A stretch of 64,000 bases of DNA from Bradyrhizobium sp. cir1 (GCF_014198245.1 NZ_JACIHE010000008.1:248001-312000); one strand, 5' to 3'; positions 54,241 to 63,397 are shown, counted from the first letter of the stretch. Translations and numbers: made by a program. The notes: generated from the sequence alone by a model not told the origin.

Positions 54241-56064
54241 TTGTCTTCCTGGCTCGACTACACGATCAACGGGCTGATCGTCGGCAATGTCTACGCCCTC
54301 GTTGCGGTCGGGCTCGCGCTGATCTTCGGCGTCAGCCGGCTGATCAACTTCGCGCAAGGCTCGATCTATCTGGTCGGCGCCTATATTGGCTGGGTCGCGG
54401 TGGTGCAGCTGCATACGCCGTTGCCGCTCACCATCATCGTGGTGGCGGCGGCCGCGGCGTTGGTCGGCCTGATCATCGAACGGTTCGGCCTGCGACCGCT
54501 GCAGAACTCGGTGCGCATCGCGCCGCTGCTCGCGACCATCGGCATCAGCTTCGTGCTCGACCAGCTGGTGATGCTGACCTTCTCGCCCAATCCGCGCGCG
54601 CTGCCGAGCCAGCTGCCTGACGTGCGCTTCCAGCTCGGCGGTGGCACGATCGGGCCGCTTGATCTCCTGATCGCCGGCGTCGGCATCACCAGCGCGCTCT
54701 TGCTGTTCGTATTCCTGCGCTACAGCAAGCTCGGCTGGGCGGTGCGCGCGGCGTCGCAGGACCGCGATGCAGCGATGCAGATGGGCGTCGACGTCAATCG
54801 CGTCAATCAGGCCGTGTTCGGCATCGCCGCTGCGCTCGGCGGTGTCTCCGGCATGCTGGTCGGCATGTACTACAACCAGATCGACACTGCGATGAGCCTG
54901 CAGGCGACGCTCAAGGGCGTCGTCGCCGAAGTGGTCGGCGGCGCCGGCAACGTGCCGGGCGCGGTGATCGGCAGCTTGTTGTTGGGATTGGTCGAAAGCT
55001 ACGGCGTCGCCGTGTTCGGCACCAGCTATCGCAATTTGTTCGCCTTCCTGCTGCTGGTCGTCGTGCTCGTGCTGCGGCCGAACGGCCTGTTCGCCAGCGC
55101 CCGGCAGGCGCCGCCCGAGCCGCTCACCGGCACGTTCATCGCGCCGAGCCGTCCCGTGCGCATTCCGCGCTGGGCCCTGGCTGTCGCCGCCGCTGGCTTT
55201 GCGGTACTGCCGTTCTTCCCGGTGTCCTTCTACGTGCTCCAGACCCTGATCAACGCCTGGCTGCTCGGCATGCTCGCGCTCAGCCTCACGCTGGTTGCGG
55301 GCACGGTGGGGCAGGTCTCGCTCGGACATGCCGCGCTGCTGGCGATCGGCGCTTATACGTCGGCGCTGCTGTCGCTCACTCTCGCCGTTCCGGTCGGCCT
55401 CGCCGTGATCGGCGGTGGCCTGATGAGCGCTGCGCTCGGCACGCTGCTAATCTCGCCGTCCTTCCGCCTGCGTGGGCATTATGTGTCGATCGCCACCCTC
55501 GCGATCGGCGAGATCGTGTCGCTGGTGATCCTGAACTGGGAGAGTGTGACGCGCGGTCCGATCGGCATCTCCGGCATTCCGCCGTTGTCACTGTTCGGCC
55601 ACGACCTGATCAGCCCGTCCTCGGTTTACTGGTTCAGCCTTGCCGTGATGGTCGTGCTGGCGCTGCTGCAGGGGCGGCTGCTCACGTCGCATCTTGGCCG
55701 CAGCTTCCGTGCTATCAGAGACGACGACATCGCCGCGCGCGCCTATGGCCTCAGCCTGAATCGCTACAAATCGCTCGCCTTCATCTTCGGCGGCTTCGCC
55801 GCCGGCGTCAGCGGCGGCATCGCCGCGCATCTTTATTCCTACATCAACCACGAGACCTTCAACACGCAGCAATCCATCCTGGCGCTGACGGTCGTCATTC
55901 TCGGCGGCCTCGGCAACGTGGTCGGCGCGATTCTCGGGTCGGTGGCGCTGGTCGGCCTGCCCGAGGTCTTCCGGATCGCGGCGGAGTATCGCATCCTGAT
56001 CTACGGCATCGTGCTCTTGCTGCTGGTGCGGTTCAGGCCGCAGGGCCTGTTGGGGACGATCTGA
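54241..56064 (+). CDS. Fused LivH-LivM ABC permease
   Basis: I place the start at the TTG at 54241, after a GGGGA box. An in-frame ATG at 54187 would translate through the hairpin and has no RBS. The 607-residue protein joins two permeases. Residues ~1-290 are LivH-like (YTINGLIVGNVYALVAVGLALIFGVSRLINFAQGS...VVGGAGNVPGAVIGSLLLG). After a linker around LFASARQAPPEPLTG, residues ~315-607 are LivM-like (SLTLVAGTVGQVSLGHAALLAIGAY, FRAIRDDDIAARAYGLSLNRYKSLAF, ILGGLGNVVGAILGSVAL). The fusion fixes a 1:1 heterodimer. It overlaps livG by one base. Confidence 0.93.
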   Translation: MSSWLDYTINGLIVGNVYALVAVGLALIFGVSRLINFAQGSIYLVGAYIGWVAVVQLHTPLPLTIIVVAAAAALVGLIIERFGLRPLQNSVRIAPLLATIGISFVLDQLVMLTFSPNPRALPSQLPDVRFQLGGGTIGPLDLLIAGVGITSALLLFVFLRYSKLGWAVRAASQDRDAAMQMGVDVNRVNQAVFGIAAALGGVSGMLVGMYYNQIDTAMSLQATLKGVVAEVVGGAGNVPGAVIGSLLLGLVESYGVAVFGTSYRNLFAFLLLVVVLVLRPNGLFASARQAPPEPLTGTFIAPSRPVRIPRWALAVAAAGFAVLPFFPVSFYVLQTLINAWLLGMLALSLTLVAGTVGQVSLGHAALLAIGAYTSALLSLTLAVPVGLAVIGGGLMSAALGTLLISPSFRLRGHYVSIATLAIGEIVSLVILNWESVTRGPIGISGIPPLSLFGHDLISPSSVYWFSLAVMVVLALLQGRLLTSHLGRSFRAIRDDDIAARAYGLSLNRYKSLAFIFGGFAAGVSGGIAAHLYSYINHETFNTQQSILALTVVILGGLGNVVGAILGSVALVGLPEVFRIAAEYRILIYGIVLLLLVRFRPQGLLGTI

Positions 56065-56912
56065 TGGCGGAGCAGCACAATCCCATGCTGTCCCTGCGTG
56101 GCCTGACGCGCCGTTTCGGCGGCCTCACCGCGGTCGACGCCATCGATCTCGATCTCGCCAGGGGCGAGCTCATCAGCATCATCGGCCCGAACGGCGCCGG
56201 CAAGACGACGCTGTTCAATCTCGTGACCGGACTTGATCGGCCCGATGCCGGCACGGTTCGTTTCGAAGGCCACGACATCACCGGCCTGTCGCCGGAACGG
56301 CTTGCGGCCGAAGGCATCGCGCGCACCTTCCAGCTCGGCCGCGTCTTCGGCAACCTCAGCGTGATGGACAATGTCCTGATCGGCGCCCACACGCGGCTGC
56401 GCGCCGTGAAGCCGGCGGTGCCGGTGATTGGCCCGCTGCTCGAACTCGGCTTGGCGCTGCTTCGCCCGGCAAGCGTCAAGGCGGAAGAGGAGAGGCTGCG
56501 CGAGGACGTGAAAGCCATTCTCGCGCGCTTCGGCGAGCGGCTGCTGCCGCGGATCGACCAGCCCGCCTATAGCCTGTCCTACGCCAACCGGCGCCGCGTC
56601 GAGATCGCCCGCGCTCTGGCGCTGAAGCCGCGCCTCTTGCTGCTGGACGAGCCGACCGCCGGCATGAACCCGACCGAGACTGCGGAGATGCAGGTGCTCG
56701 TCGCCGAGCTGAAGGCGGAAGGGCTGACCATCCTCCTGATCGAGCACAAGCTGGAGATGGTGATGCGCCTGTCCGACCGCGTCATCGTCATGGACGAGGG
56801 CAAGAAGATCGCGGAAGGGCCGGGCGAGGAGGTGCGAACCGACCCCAAGGTGATCGAGGCCTATCTCGGCCACGGCCTGTCGGGCATGACGGAGCAGGAG
56901 AGCGCGGCATGA
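56064..56912 (+). CDS. livG: LivG-type ABC transporter ATPase
   Basis: The 282-residue ATPase has Walker A IIGPNGAGKTTLFNLVTG, the Q-loop region ARTFQLGRVFGNLSVMDNVLIGAH, Walker B LLLLDEPTAGMNPTET and the H-loop ILLIEHKLEMV. The ABC signature is LSYANRRRVEIARAL, in which Ala-Asn-Arg replaces the usual Gly-Gln-Gln of LivG proteins; other conserved residues are intact. It couples to the fused permease and to LivF. Start and stop overlap its neighbours. Confidence 0.92.
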   Translation: MAEQHNPMLSLRGLTRRFGGLTAVDAIDLDLARGELISIIGPNGAGKTTLFNLVTGLDRPDAGTVRFEGHDITGLSPERLAAEGIARTFQLGRVFGNLSVMDNVLIGAHTRLRAVKPAVPVIGPLLELGLALLRPASVKAEEERLREDVKAILARFGERLLPRIDQPAYSLSYANRRRVEIARALALKPRLLLLDEPTAGMNPTETAEMQVLVAELKAEGLTILLIEHKLEMVMRLSDRVIVMDEGKKIAEGPGEEVRTDPKVIEAYLGHGLSGMTEQESAA

Positions 56913-57649
56913 CGACGAGCACACCTGAACCGCTTCTGGCGCTCTCCAACGTCAACACCTTCTACGGCCAGGCCCAGGTGCATTTCGACCTGTCGATCAC
57001 GGTCGCGCGCGGCTATATCGTCTGCCTGCTCGGCGGCAATGCCAGCGGCAAGTCGACGACGATGAAGATCATTTTGGGACTGGTGAAGCCACGCTCGGGC
57101 GAGGTGACGTTCGACGGCGCCTCGCTGATCGGCCTCTCCACGCCGCAGATCGTTCGTCGCGGCATCGCCTCGGTACCGGAGGCGCGGCGGCTGTTCGCGG
57201 ACATGAGCGTGCGCGAGAACATTTTGATGGGCGCCTTCGTGCGCAACGACCGCGATGCGGTGGCGCAGGATCTCGACAGGATGCTGACGCTGTTCCCGAA
57301 ACTCGGCCAGCGGCTGTCGCAGCGTGCCGGCTCGCTCTCCGGCGGCGAGCAGCAGATGGTGGCGATGGCGCGCGCGCTGATGAGCCGTCCCCGGATGATC
57401 GTGATGGACGAGCCGACCATGGGCCTGTCGCCGCTCTATGTCGATCGCGTCCTGGAGCTGATCCGCGCCATCAACCAGGAAGGCGTCTCGGTCTTCATGG
57501 TCGAGCAGAACGCCAGCCTTGCGCTCGAGATCGCGCACGAAGCCTATGTGCTGCAGACCGGCAAGATCGTGCTGTCGGGCCCGGCGCGCGCGCTGAAGGA
57601 CGATCCGCGGGTGCGCGACGCCTATCTCGGCGGTTCTGAAGCGGCGTAG
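56909..57649 (+). CDS. livF: LivF-type ABC transporter ATPase
   Basis: The 246-residue ATPase has Walker A LLGGNASGKSTTMKIILG, the typical RRGIASVPEARRLFADMSVRENI motif of LivF, signature LSGGEQQMVAMARALMSRP, Walker B MIVMDEPTMGLSPLYVDR and the VFMVEQNASLALEIAHEAYVLQTG H-loop. It overlaps livG by four bases and is the last gene of the operon, ending four bases before the convergent HerA-like gene. Confidence 0.94.
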   Translation: MTTSTPEPLLALSNVNTFYGQAQVHFDLSITVARGYIVCLLGGNASGKSTTMKIILGLVKPRSGEVTFDGASLIGLSTPQIVRRGIASVPEARRLFADMSVRENILMGAFVRNDRDAVAQDLDRMLTLFPKLGQRLSQRAGSLSGGEQQMVAMARALMSRPRMIVMDEPTMGLSPLYVDRVLELIRAINQEGVSVFMVEQNASLALEIAHEAYVLQTGKIVLSGPARALKDDPRVRDAYLGGSEAA

Positions 57650-57653
57650 TGCT

Positions 57654-59168
57654 TCAGGCCGAGGCCGCGCTCTGCACCGTCTCCGCCGGCAGATCGTCGC
57701 CATTGGGATCGCCCGGCGCGGTCGCCCAGGCGAGCTCCACCAGCGTCACGATCCGGCGTCCGCCGCCGTCGAGCTGGCAGACGATGAGGCCCTGCTCCTC
57801 CATATAGCCGAGCAGGCGCTGCGCGCGGCGCAGCGAATGCGAGCCATAGGCCCGCGCGATCGCGGCATCGCCGGGGCAGGGCCAGCCCTCCTTGGCCGCG
57901 CGCGCGATCATCATGAACACGCCCTGCATGTCGTCGGGCAGGATCGAGGCGCGCAGCGACACGTCCTGCCAGGCGTCGTCTTCGGCGAGATCGGTGCCGA
58001 CGCCAGCGCGCGCATGCGTCAGCATGCGGCGGAATTCGTTGAGGTCGGGCACCGCCGCCCCTAAGCCCTCGATGCGGCAGCGGACCACGAATTCCTGATA
58101 CAGCACGCCGATGGCGCGGAAGCCGGCGTCGGGCTCGGCGAGCACGGCCCTAAGCGTGCGATCGACGCGCTCGCGCCGCTCGGCGAGCTCTTCGGCGCTG
58201 ACGGGCACTTCGATCGGCTCCGCGCGCGCTTCCGGCACGGCGGCGGCCTTCGCGGCGCGAAGCTGCTCGAGCAGATCCGGCGCCGGCCGGCGCTGCGGCC
58301 GGCTCGCATCGGGCGGCGGCGCCGCCAGGATAACCGCGCGCGCATCCTCGAGCGTCGCTTCCGGCAGCGGCATCAGCCGCGGCGTGGAATTGCGCGGGGA
58401 GGTCGCGGTTGCGCCGATGTTCAGGCGCAGCGGACGGCGCGACAGCGCAGGTCCCAGCGCCATGAACTGGCCACGCTCGAGATCGCGAAAGGCTTCGGCC
58501 TGCCGCCGCTCCATGCCGAGCAAATCGGCGGCGCGCGCCATGTCGATGTCGAGGAACGTGCGGCCCATCAGAAAATTCGAGGCTTCCGCCGCGACGTTCT
58601 TGGCGAGCTTGGCCAGGCGCTGGGTCGCGATGATGCCGGCGAGCCCGCGCTTGCGGCCGCGGCACATCAAATTGGTCATGGCACCGAGCGACAGCTTGCG
58701 CGCCTCGTCCGAGACTTCGCCCGCCACCGCCGGCGCGAACAGCTGCGCCTCGTCGACCACCACCAGCATCGGGTACCAATGGTCTCGGTCGACATCGAAC
58801 ATCCCGCCGAGGAACGCCGCGGCGCGCCGCATCTGGTTCTCGGCGTCGAGCCCTTCGAGATTGAGCACGGTGGAGACGCGATGCAGCCGCGCGCGTTCGC
58901 CGGCGACCTGAAGGCCGCGCTCGGTGTGGTCCTCGGCGTCGATCACGAGATGGCCGAAGCGCTCGGCCAGCGTGACGAAATCGCCTTCAGGATCGATGAT
59001 GGCCTGCTGCACCCAGGGCGCGCTCTGCTCCAGGAGGCGCCGCAGCAGGTGCGACTTGCCGGAGCCCGAATTGCCCTGCACCAGGAGACGGGTCGCCAGC
59101 AGTTCCTCGAGGTCCATGGCCGCCGCGGCACCGGCCGTGGTCTGCCCCATCTCGATCGCAACCGTCAT
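57654..59168 (-). CDS. HerA/FtsK-like ATP-binding protein (DUF87-type)
   Basis: This 504-residue cytoplasmic protein has an N-terminal P-loop ATPase: Walker A LLVQGNSGSGKSHLLRRLLEQ at about residues 28-48, an IDPEGDFVTLAERF motif that follows strand 2 in HerA/VirB4-like enzymes, Walker B PMLVVVDEAQLFAP near 133-146 and the sensor region GLAGIIATQRLAKLAKNV. The last ~200 residues include a winged-helix-like segment (IARAYGSHSLRRAQRLLGYMEEQGLI). The N-terminal HAS-barrel of true HerA is reduced to a short segment. No NurA-type nuclease partner is nearby. Its role in DNA handling is inferred. Confidence 0.82.
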   Translation of the reverse strand: MTVAIEMGQTTAGAAAAMDLEELLATRLLVQGNSGSGKSHLLRRLLEQSAPWVQQAIIDPEGDFVTLAERFGHLVIDAEDHTERGLQVAGERARLHRVSTVLNLEGLDAENQMRRAAAFLGGMFDVDRDHWYPMLVVVDEAQLFAPAVAGEVSDEARKLSLGAMTNLMCRGRKRGLAGIIATQRLAKLAKNVAAEASNFLMGRTFLDIDMARAADLLGMERRQAEAFRDLERGQFMALGPALSRRPLRLNIGATATSPRNSTPRLMPLPEATLEDARAVILAAPPPDASRPQRRPAPDLLEQLRAAKAAAVPEARAEPIEVPVSAEELAERRERVDRTLRAVLAEPDAGFRAIGVLYQEFVVRCRIEGLGAAVPDLNEFRRMLTHARAGVGTDLAEDDAWQDVSLRASILPDDMQGVFMMIARAAKEGWPCPGDAAIARAYGSHSLRRAQRLLGYMEEQGLIVCQLDGGGRRIVTLVELAWATAPGDPNGDDLPAETVQSAASA

Positions 59169-59273
59169 GTCCCCGACTCAAGTCCCCATCATCCGCGGAC
59201 AGGGGCTTATCAATCCTGCCGCGGCGCGTCGAGCGCTCCGGCGCGAATCGGGCCGCGTTGCCCACGACGGCGT

Positions 59274-60092
59274 TCAGGCGTGATTCGAGAGCCGTAGCAG
59301 TGCGGGCCGGTAGGGAGCTTGCGGATCGTCGTCCTCGTCCGCCGGGATCGCGCAGGAGCCGAACTCCTGCCTGATCCGCTCGATCTCGGCGATGCGCGCG
59401 TGCAGCCGCTGCAAATGCTCGGCCGACCGCGCCCGCCAGAACCGGAACGTGTCGGCGGTGAGCGGCAGGAACGCCGTTCCGAACAATGTCGGCTCGGGAA
59501 CGACGGTGCGTCCGAGCAGCAGGAATCGCTCAGTGCCGGAGACAATCAGGGTCGCATAGCCGCGATTTCCGATCCGCCTGATCCCGTTCAGCGACCATTC
59601 GGCGAGCTTGCTGAAATAGGGCTCCTCACGCCAGCGATCGGGGCAATCGTCGTCGACGGTGACGTTGACGGCGTCCTGGCTGAAATGCACCACGATGCCC
59701 GACTTCGCCGGGAACCAGTCGTCGTCGAGATGGCCCTGGAGCCAGGCGCAGACGAACGACCGGCACATCTGCGGACGGCGCTCATAGATGGTGCATCCCG
59801 TGCCCGTCTGCCAATGCCGGCACAGCTGGTTCACGGGCTTGTCGACGCCGGCCACTTCGAGGATGTCGCAGCAGGCGTTGCACTCGCCGCATTGCCGGGT
59901 GGGACGCGCCGTCTTCGGCAGGCCGGTCGCCCGAAAGCCCTGGCCGTCGCGGACCAGCAGCTTCTGCTTCTCCAGCGCGGTCAGCGCACGTTCGATCTTG
60001 AGACGGGAGAGCCCGGTGGCGTCGATTACGCCCTTCATCGTCGTCGCGCCCGCTTCCACCGCGCGGACGACGCTCAGCATCGCCTGGTCCAT
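59274..60092 (-). CDS. YkgJ-type cysteine-cluster protein with N-terminal winged helix
   Basis: The ATG at 60092 gives 272 residues; an in-frame ATG at 60134 adds 14 residues of low conservation. Residues ~1-60 look like a winged HTH (MKGVIDATGLSRLKIERALTALEKQKLLVRDGQGF). Residues ~60-140 contain the metal-binding cluster CGECNACCDILEV...LCRHWQTGTGCTIYERRPQMCRSFVCAWL of the YkgJ/CxxCxxCC family, presumed to bind zinc or an Fe-S cluster. The C-terminal half is not recognised. It precedes the HerA-like gene on the same strand by about 105 bases, so the two may form a unit. Confidence 0.8.
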   Translation of the reverse strand: MDQAMLSVVRAVEAGATTMKGVIDATGLSRLKIERALTALEKQKLLVRDGQGFRATGLPKTARPTRQCGECNACCDILEVAGVDKPVNQLCRHWQTGTGCTIYERRPQMCRSFVCAWLQGHLDDDWFPAKSGIVVHFSQDAVNVTVDDDCPDRWREEPYFSKLAEWSLNGIRRIGNRGYATLIVSGTERFLLLGRTVVPEPTLFGTAFLPLTADTFRFWRARSAEHLQRLHARIAEIERIRQEFGSCAIPADEDDDPQAPYRPALLRLSNHA

Positions 60093-60611
60093 CGCCTTTT
60101 CTTGTTGTTGTCGTCCGGTTCCGAACGCCGGCACCGCAGGCCGGTGCCGGGGAGCGGCGGTGAGTTGCCGGTTGTAAAGATAATGACTTACTCACAAAGC
60201 TATCTTTCTCCTTTTTGCCGAACAACAAGCCGGGCCCGACATGCACGCATGCAGCACTTGCGCAAATGCGGGATCACGCATGGCAATCAGGGTCGCCTGC
60301 GAAGTGGTTCGCAAACACAAAACGCGAGCGACCGGTCCAATTCGCCCTCAAGCGCGGGCATTTCGGCGTCCGCAGCGTCCGGAGAGGAGGCGCGACACGC
60401 ATCCTCGTCACGCAGTCGTGATAGCTGCGCTGCGTGCGCTCGCGCCGCGTGAGGCGACACGTTTGCGTGATTGAGGAGCGGTGGACAACGACGTCACGCC
60501 GCGTTGCTGCTGCAGCACACCGGGAACTGCCTGCCGTCGGACGACAGGGACCCCCTGTCTTCGCATGACCCAGATCAAGGCCTGCCGGCGCGTTGCCTGC
60601 TAGCCGAGGGC
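60093..60611. other. Intergenic region, no supported gene
   Basis: This 519-base stretch separates divergent genes. AAAGATA...TATCTTT arms at about 60176-60208 lie in an AT-rich pocket and may mark the promoter of the YkgJ-type gene. A 7-bp hairpin (GACAGGG/CCCTGTC) is at 60543-60559, shortly before the LysE-type gene. The open frames through 60215-60474 are Arg-rich shadows without an RBS. Confidence 0.5.
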
Positions 60612-61196
60612 ATGAGCTTTCTGACCTTCTTCACGGCGGCCTGTTTTCTTCTCGCCATGCCGGGACCGACCAACACCTTGCTTGCGACATCGGGGGCAGG
60701 GATCGGCATTGCGCGCTCGCTCCATCTGCTGGCGGCGGAGCTGTGCGGCTATCTCGCGGCGATCGCGCTGCTGCGGCTGGCGCTCGGGCCGATCGTGAGC
60801 GACATCCCGCTTGCGGCTCTCGTGCTCCGCATCGCCGTCAGTGTCTACATCCTCGGCCTTGCCGTCATGCTCTGGCGCGTCAACGCACGCGAGCTGCGCC
60901 ACGGCGCGGTGGTGACGTTCCGTCAGGTGCTGCTCACCACGCTGCTCAATCCGAAGGCGATGGTGTTCGCCTTCCTGCTGCTGCCGCTGCAGGCCGGACT
61001 GTCCGGGCTGTTGCCCCGGCTCGGTGTGATTGCGTTTCTGATCGTGATGGCGGGCGGCGCCTGGGTGACGCTCGGCGCCACACTGGGCCGCGGGGCCCGT
61101 CGTCTCGGGCGTCCCGAGCTGATCAGCCGAACCGGCGCGGTCACGCTCGTCGCCGTCACCGGCCTGATCTGGCTTCAATCATTCCTGAGCGCGTGA
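60612..61196 (+). CDS. LysE/RhtB-type amino acid exporter
   Basis: The ATG at 60612 follows GAGGG and gives 194 residues with six hydrophobic helices. The first helix carries FLLAMPGPTNTLLATSGAGIGIARSL, the MxPGPxxxL signature of the LysE superfamily, and VLLTTLLNPKAMVFAFLLLP is the second family hallmark (LxNPKxxxF). It probably exports an amino acid or derivative. The upstream in-frame region lacks a signal or RBS. It is followed 73 bases later by the nitroreductase-like gene. Confidence 0.88.
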   Translation: MSFLTFFTAACFLLAMPGPTNTLLATSGAGIGIARSLHLLAAELCGYLAAIALLRLALGPIVSDIPLAALVLRIAVSVYILGLAVMLWRVNARELRHGAVVTFRQVLLTTLLNPKAMVFAFLLLPLQAGLSGLLPRLGVIAFLIVMAGGAWVTLGATLGRGARRLGRPELISRTGAVTLVAVTGLIWLQSFLSA

Positions 61197-61269
61197 AGGC
61201 TTGCGGGATGTCAAGGCGGAGGCGCGTCGTCCATCGCAGTCTCGGCCCGTCGTGGAGGCATCAGCTGTT

Positions 61270-62343
61270 ATGGTCAATCGGCGAAGCGTCATGGCGGGGC
61301 TGGCCTGTGCGGCCGTGATGCGGCCGCAGCAATCGTTCGCGGCGACGGCCGCGACTTACGAGGACGCGGTGCGCGCCACCTGGGCGCCATTGCGCACCGA
61401 GGGTGGCTTCGAGGAAATCGTCCGCTATGCGACGCTGGCCGCCAACAGCCATAACACCCAGCCGTGGCGCTTCACCTTGGGGCCGCGAAGCATGGCTATC
61501 GCGCCGGACCTCTTGCGCCGCTGTCCTGCGGTCGACCCGAACGATCATCATCTCTTCGTCAGTCTAGGATGCGCGGCCGAGAACCTGACCCATGCGGCCC
61601 TCGCCCTGGGTCTGCGGCCCACGCTGCGCTTCGAAGGTAGTGCCATCACGGCGGACCTCGAAAACGCTTCCGTGCAGCAATCGCCGCTGCTCGCCGCAAT
61701 CCCGCGCCGGCAGTCGACGCGCGCAGTTTACGACGGCAGGCCCGTTGCGAATGATCTGCTGCGCGAGCTCGAGCGAGCAGGCACCGGCGAGGGCGTTGCG
61801 ATCCTCCTCATCACCGACCGCAAGCAGATGGCGGCGATCACGGACTACGTGGTTGAGGGCAACACGACGCAAATGCGCGACCAGAGGTTCATGGAGGAGC
61901 TCAAGGCCTGGATGCGCTTCAACGAGGGTGAGGCAGTGGCAACGATGGATGGACTGTTCTCGCGCACGTCAGGCAATCCGGCCCTGCCGCGGTGGCTGGC
62001 GCGACCGCTGCTCCCATTCGTGTTCACGGAACGTGGAGAGAATGACAAATATCGCGCCAGCATCGGAAGCTCCGCCGGTCTTGCCGTGTTCGTCGCCGAG
62101 CATGATGACGCAGCGCATTGGGTCGAGGTCGGCCGCGCCTGCCAGCGCTTCGCCTTGCTGGCGACGTCGCTGGGTCTCAAATACGCCTTCGTCAACCAGC
62201 CGGTCGAGGTTCCACGCCTTCGTGCGCAGCTTGCGACTTATCTCGACCTCGGCGCGCGCCTGCCCGACCTCGTGGTGCGCTTCGGCACGGGGCCGGAGCT
62301 GCCGAAGTCGTTGCGTCGCCCCGTGGCGCAGGTGATCGCGTGA
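61270..62343 (+). CDS. Acg-family/nitroreductase-like FMN-binding protein, exported
   Basis: The ATG at 61270 begins MVNRRSVMAGLACAAVM, a short Tat-like signal, giving 357 residues; the frame upstream extends into non-coding sequence. The segment LAANSHNTQPWRFTLG is the FMN-contact motif of Acg/nitroreductase-like proteins, and AIPRRQSTRAVYDGRPV and LGLKYAFVNQPVEVPRLR match the same family. The fold is two tandem nitroreductase halves, often degenerate. Acg-like proteins may store FMN rather than reduce nitro groups. Export of such a protein is known in proteobacteria but remains poorly explained. Confidence 0.8.
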   Translation: MVNRRSVMAGLACAAVMRPQQSFAATAATYEDAVRATWAPLRTEGGFEEIVRYATLAANSHNTQPWRFTLGPRSMAIAPDLLRRCPAVDPNDHHLFVSLGCAAENLTHAALALGLRPTLRFEGSAITADLENASVQQSPLLAAIPRRQSTRAVYDGRPVANDLLRELERAGTGEGVAILLITDRKQMAAITDYVVEGNTTQMRDQRFMEELKAWMRFNEGEAVATMDGLFSRTSGNPALPRWLARPLLPFVFTERGENDKYRASIGSSAGLAVFVAEHDDAAHWVEVGRACQRFALLATSLGLKYAFVNQPVEVPRLRAQLATYLDLGARLPDLVVRFGTGPELPKSLRRPVAQVIA

Positions 62344-62377
62344 GACATTGGCGCGCTGCTGGTCGGAATCAGGCCCC

Positions 62378-63376
62378 ATGAGCCAATCCGGATTCGTGCT
62401 GCTGACAATGTCTGTTGTCGCCGGTGGATTGCTCGGCGCAATTGCGTTCTTCTATCGGCAGGAGCTTGATCGTGCACGCACAGCGGTCCGAGCCGGCAGC
62501 CTCATTGCCGATACGCGAGCGGGACAGATCGAATATGCCGACAACGGCGTCGGCGCCCCGCTGCTGTCCATCCACGGGGCCGGCGGCGGCTTCGACCAGG
62601 GGCTGGCGAATGCGGCGGATCTCGTGGATGAGGGCTTTCGGGTCATCGCACCCTCCCGATTTGGTTATCTGCGCACGCCTGTGCCGCACGATGCATCCGC
62701 TTCGGCCCAAGCCGACGCTCATGACGCGCTTCTGTCCGCGCTGAATATCTCGTCGGCAATCGTTGTCGGCATCTCGGCAGGGGCGCGCTCTGCGATCGAA
62801 CTTGCAGTGCGACACCCGAGCAAGGTCGCTGCGCTGATCCTGATCAGCCCGGGAACGTATTCTCCAACCAGTCCGGTTTCGATCGACGTAGCGCGCGGGA
62901 GCAAATTCACATTCTGGCTGGTCAATCGAGGGGCGGATTTCGTGTGGTGGCTCATCGAGAGGCTGGCGCCGTCCGTGCTGATCCGGTTTGTTGGCGTCCG
63001 GCCGGATTTGGTCGCGGCGTCCTCGAAGGCCGATCAGGACCGTGTCATGAGCATCATCAGGTCGATCGAGCCTTTGTCGTTGCGCTTTCCCGGGATCAAT
63101 GTCGACAGCGTCGCGCAACTGAAGGAACAGGCTCTGGACAGAATACTCGCGCCAACCCTGATCATCTCCGCTCGGGACGACGGGTTCAACACGTTACCGG
63201 CCGCTCAATTTGCAGCCGCCGGAATAGGGGACGCAAAGCTGGTCATCTACGACACGGGCGGGCACCTCCTGGTCGGACACCAGGATGCCGTTCGTGCGGA
63301 GGTCCGCCTGTTCCTGACGGAGGCCAGGAACAGGACACGATTGATCGATCCGCGATCGGAACAGACCTTGACCTAG
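62378..63376 (+). CDS. Membrane-anchored alpha/beta hydrolase
   Basis: The ATG at 62378 gives 332 residues with an N-terminal membrane helix (FVLLTMSVVAGGLLGAIAFFY). The hydrolase fold shows the oxyanion segment SIHGAGGGFDQG, a nucleophile elbow GISAGA (Ser in G-x-S-x-G), a candidate Asp in SARDDGF and a terminal His in GGHLLVGH. The catalytic domain probably faces the periplasm. The substrate is unknown; esterases, lipases and C-C hydrolases share this fold. It starts 35 bases after the Acg-like gene, likely in the same operon. Confidence 0.85.
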   Translation: MSQSGFVLLTMSVVAGGLLGAIAFFYRQELDRARTAVRAGSLIADTRAGQIEYADNGVGAPLLSIHGAGGGFDQGLANAADLVDEGFRVIAPSRFGYLRTPVPHDASASAQADAHDALLSALNISSAIVVGISAGARSAIELAVRHPSKVAALILISPGTYSPTSPVSIDVARGSKFTFWLVNRGADFVWWLIERLAPSVLIRFVGVRPDLVAASSKADQDRVMSIIRSIEPLSLRFPGINVDSVAQLKEQALDRILAPTLIISARDDGFNTLPAAQFAAAGIGDAKLVIYDTGGHLLVGHQDAVRAEVRLFLTEARNRTRLIDPRSEQTLT

Positions 63377-63397
63377 CGATTGCCGCCAACGCACCCG

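Noticed and set aside
60215..60474. Small plus-strand frames with Cys and Arg residues
   Set aside because: They have no RBS, poor composition and no recognisable motif, and are likely non-coding.
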